Shown here piece by piece: positions 62,763 to 64,000 of a stretch of DNA of 64,000 nt. The position numbers and the translations under genes are program-made. Origin of the DNA: Gavia stellata (Eukaryota; Chordata; Aves; Gaviiformes; Gaviidae); NCBI RefSeq assembly GCF_030936135.1, contig NC_082604.1, forward strand, positions 4,285,001 to 4,349,000, in the 5' to 3' direction. The notes under the pieces were generated by a model. The model was not told where the DNA came from. It ran no database searches and saw nothing but the letters and a program-made list of their open reading frames with translations. Each line of letters starts with the position of its first letter. Position 1 is the stretch's first letter.

Positions 62763-64000
62763 CTGGGAAACAAACCAAGCGTGTTAAAATACCGTGCTCC
62801 CAAATGACGCCATTATGGCCGCAGAGACAGACTCTGATGTTAGCTGGTATGTATTTCAGTTTGAATGTATTTCATATGCATGACAGTTCAGGTGACATTG
62901 GTTTGAAAGTAAGGTTTGCAACAAATATACGTAAGGTTCACAAAAGTATGCAGGGAAGGGTAGGTATTATTTTAAACAAATTTACTTTATTCATACTTCT
63001 TACTCCCCTATAACAACCTTATATTGCAAATCCAATATTTTTCTATTCCAAGCTATGGAAGTCCATAGAAATAATTCAAACAGTTTGATCGCTGGGCTGA
63101 TGTGTAAATAAGTCACCTGATCCCAACAATAATCTCCTTGAACCTCATGAAGTTCTGAAGAAAAACCACATATGCAATAGAAGATAAAACAAAACAAAAA
63201 AACCCAATCAACTTTTAAAGCTACAACAGCATAGGACTTCGGTTAGTTTGTCTACTGTTGGCTATCTCCTGATGAAAAGAAATTGCTGTCAAAGGCAAAT
63301 AGCCTTGAAATCATTTGATGAACTAGACGGCATAGCTTCTGTAGATGTCCCTAATTGAAATTATTACCTTGAAAGGTAACATTCAAGCTGAGAGAATAAA
63401 AGCAGGAAGAAAAAAAAGAAGAAAAACATGCACTAAGCAACAATACAAAGTTTGTGGCAGCTGTCCCACAAGAATCAAGTGAACAAAACTACATTTTATT
63501 TCAACTACAAATAAAGCTGCAGTCCTTCCAGCTACTCTAGTAAAAGACTAGGTCTTTGCTCATGTCAATTTCTTTTTCTTGAATGACCAAACAACATCAA
63601 ATATGGAAAGAAATAAAATATAAATGGTACTTGGAATTCAGATCAGTTTAAAGTTGAACTGGAAACCCAACCCCTGAGCTTTTTGAAAGTAAATCTGCAG
63701 TCAGAAATCAGACAGACTGTATTGAGCACAAGGCTTCTTTTAAGGGGCTGATCTCCTGTTTTGTAAGCCATAGCAACAAAATCCTGGGACACAAGAGCCT
63801 GTAGTTAGCGCCAGCATTTAACTCAAGGGTAAATGCAAATGCACACAATACAATATGTTATGATACACAAAAATGCACATGTGATCCTGTGACAAGCGGG
63901 TACAGGAATATGCCTCGTAACTGCTCAGGTGCCACCGTCACAGGTGAACAACACTGGCTACCAAGAACGTACAGGATATTTTGCTGGACAGGTCAGTCTA
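62763..64000 (-). other. SAP130: SAP130 intron running off the right edge
   Basis: No further SAP130 exon is visible. The preceding coding segment of the family is absent, so it must lie beyond position 64000. Nothing else was recognised. Confidence 0.7.

Overview
This is a window of vertebrate, almost certainly avian, nuclear genome. The support is split genes with GT/AG introns, CpG-island promoters, CR1 LINE fragments (one with the typical antisense AGAATCACAGAATCA 3' end), a solo retroviral LTR, an old CORE-SINE remnant, and no Alu- or L1-type repeats. Four genes lie head-to-tail on the minus strand in the order known from human 2q14.3: WDR33, POLR2D, AMMECR1L, SAP130. I found no plus-strand protein gene I can defend. 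The longer open frames on both strands fall in GC-rich islands or in introns.

Layout from left to right. 1-17149 is non-coding and is read as the first intron of WDR33. Its 5' exon and CpG-island promoter lie at about 16.8-17.7 kb. A solo LTR occupies 18756-19251 between WDR33 and the 3' end of POLR2D. POLR2D (RPB4) is complete: four coding exons between 19862 and 23346 give exactly 142 codons, with a CpG-island promoter at 23.0-23.6 kb and a CR1 fragment in intron 1. About 6 kb of AT-rich intergenic DNA follows. AMMECR1L is complete: six coding exons between 31472 and 41320 give exactly 310 codons. Its untranslated first exon lies in a 2 kb CpG island at 43-45 kb. SAP130 is partial: sixteen coding exons between 47747 and 62762 give the C-terminal ~852 residues, and its 5' exons lie beyond the right edge.

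The genes belong to related nuclear processes: pre-mRNA 3'-end processing (WDR33, a CPSF subunit), transcription (RPB4, half of the Pol II stalk) and histone-deacetylase co-repression (SAP130, Sin3 complex). AMMECR1L is a conserved protein of unclear biochemical role. Exon boundaries were set by hand from translation, codon phase and splice dinucleotides. Every junction keeps frame. One SAP130 junction keeps frame only if a non-canonical GC donor is used.

I did not find an undescribed biological system. The observations most worth checking are the GC-AG intron in SAP130, a perfect GTCACGTGAC palindrome with two more CACGTG boxes in the AMMECR1L promoter, an apparently error-free 100-bp tandem duplication in an AMMECR1L intron, and a coding minisatellite and a frame-neutral cassette exon in SAP130.
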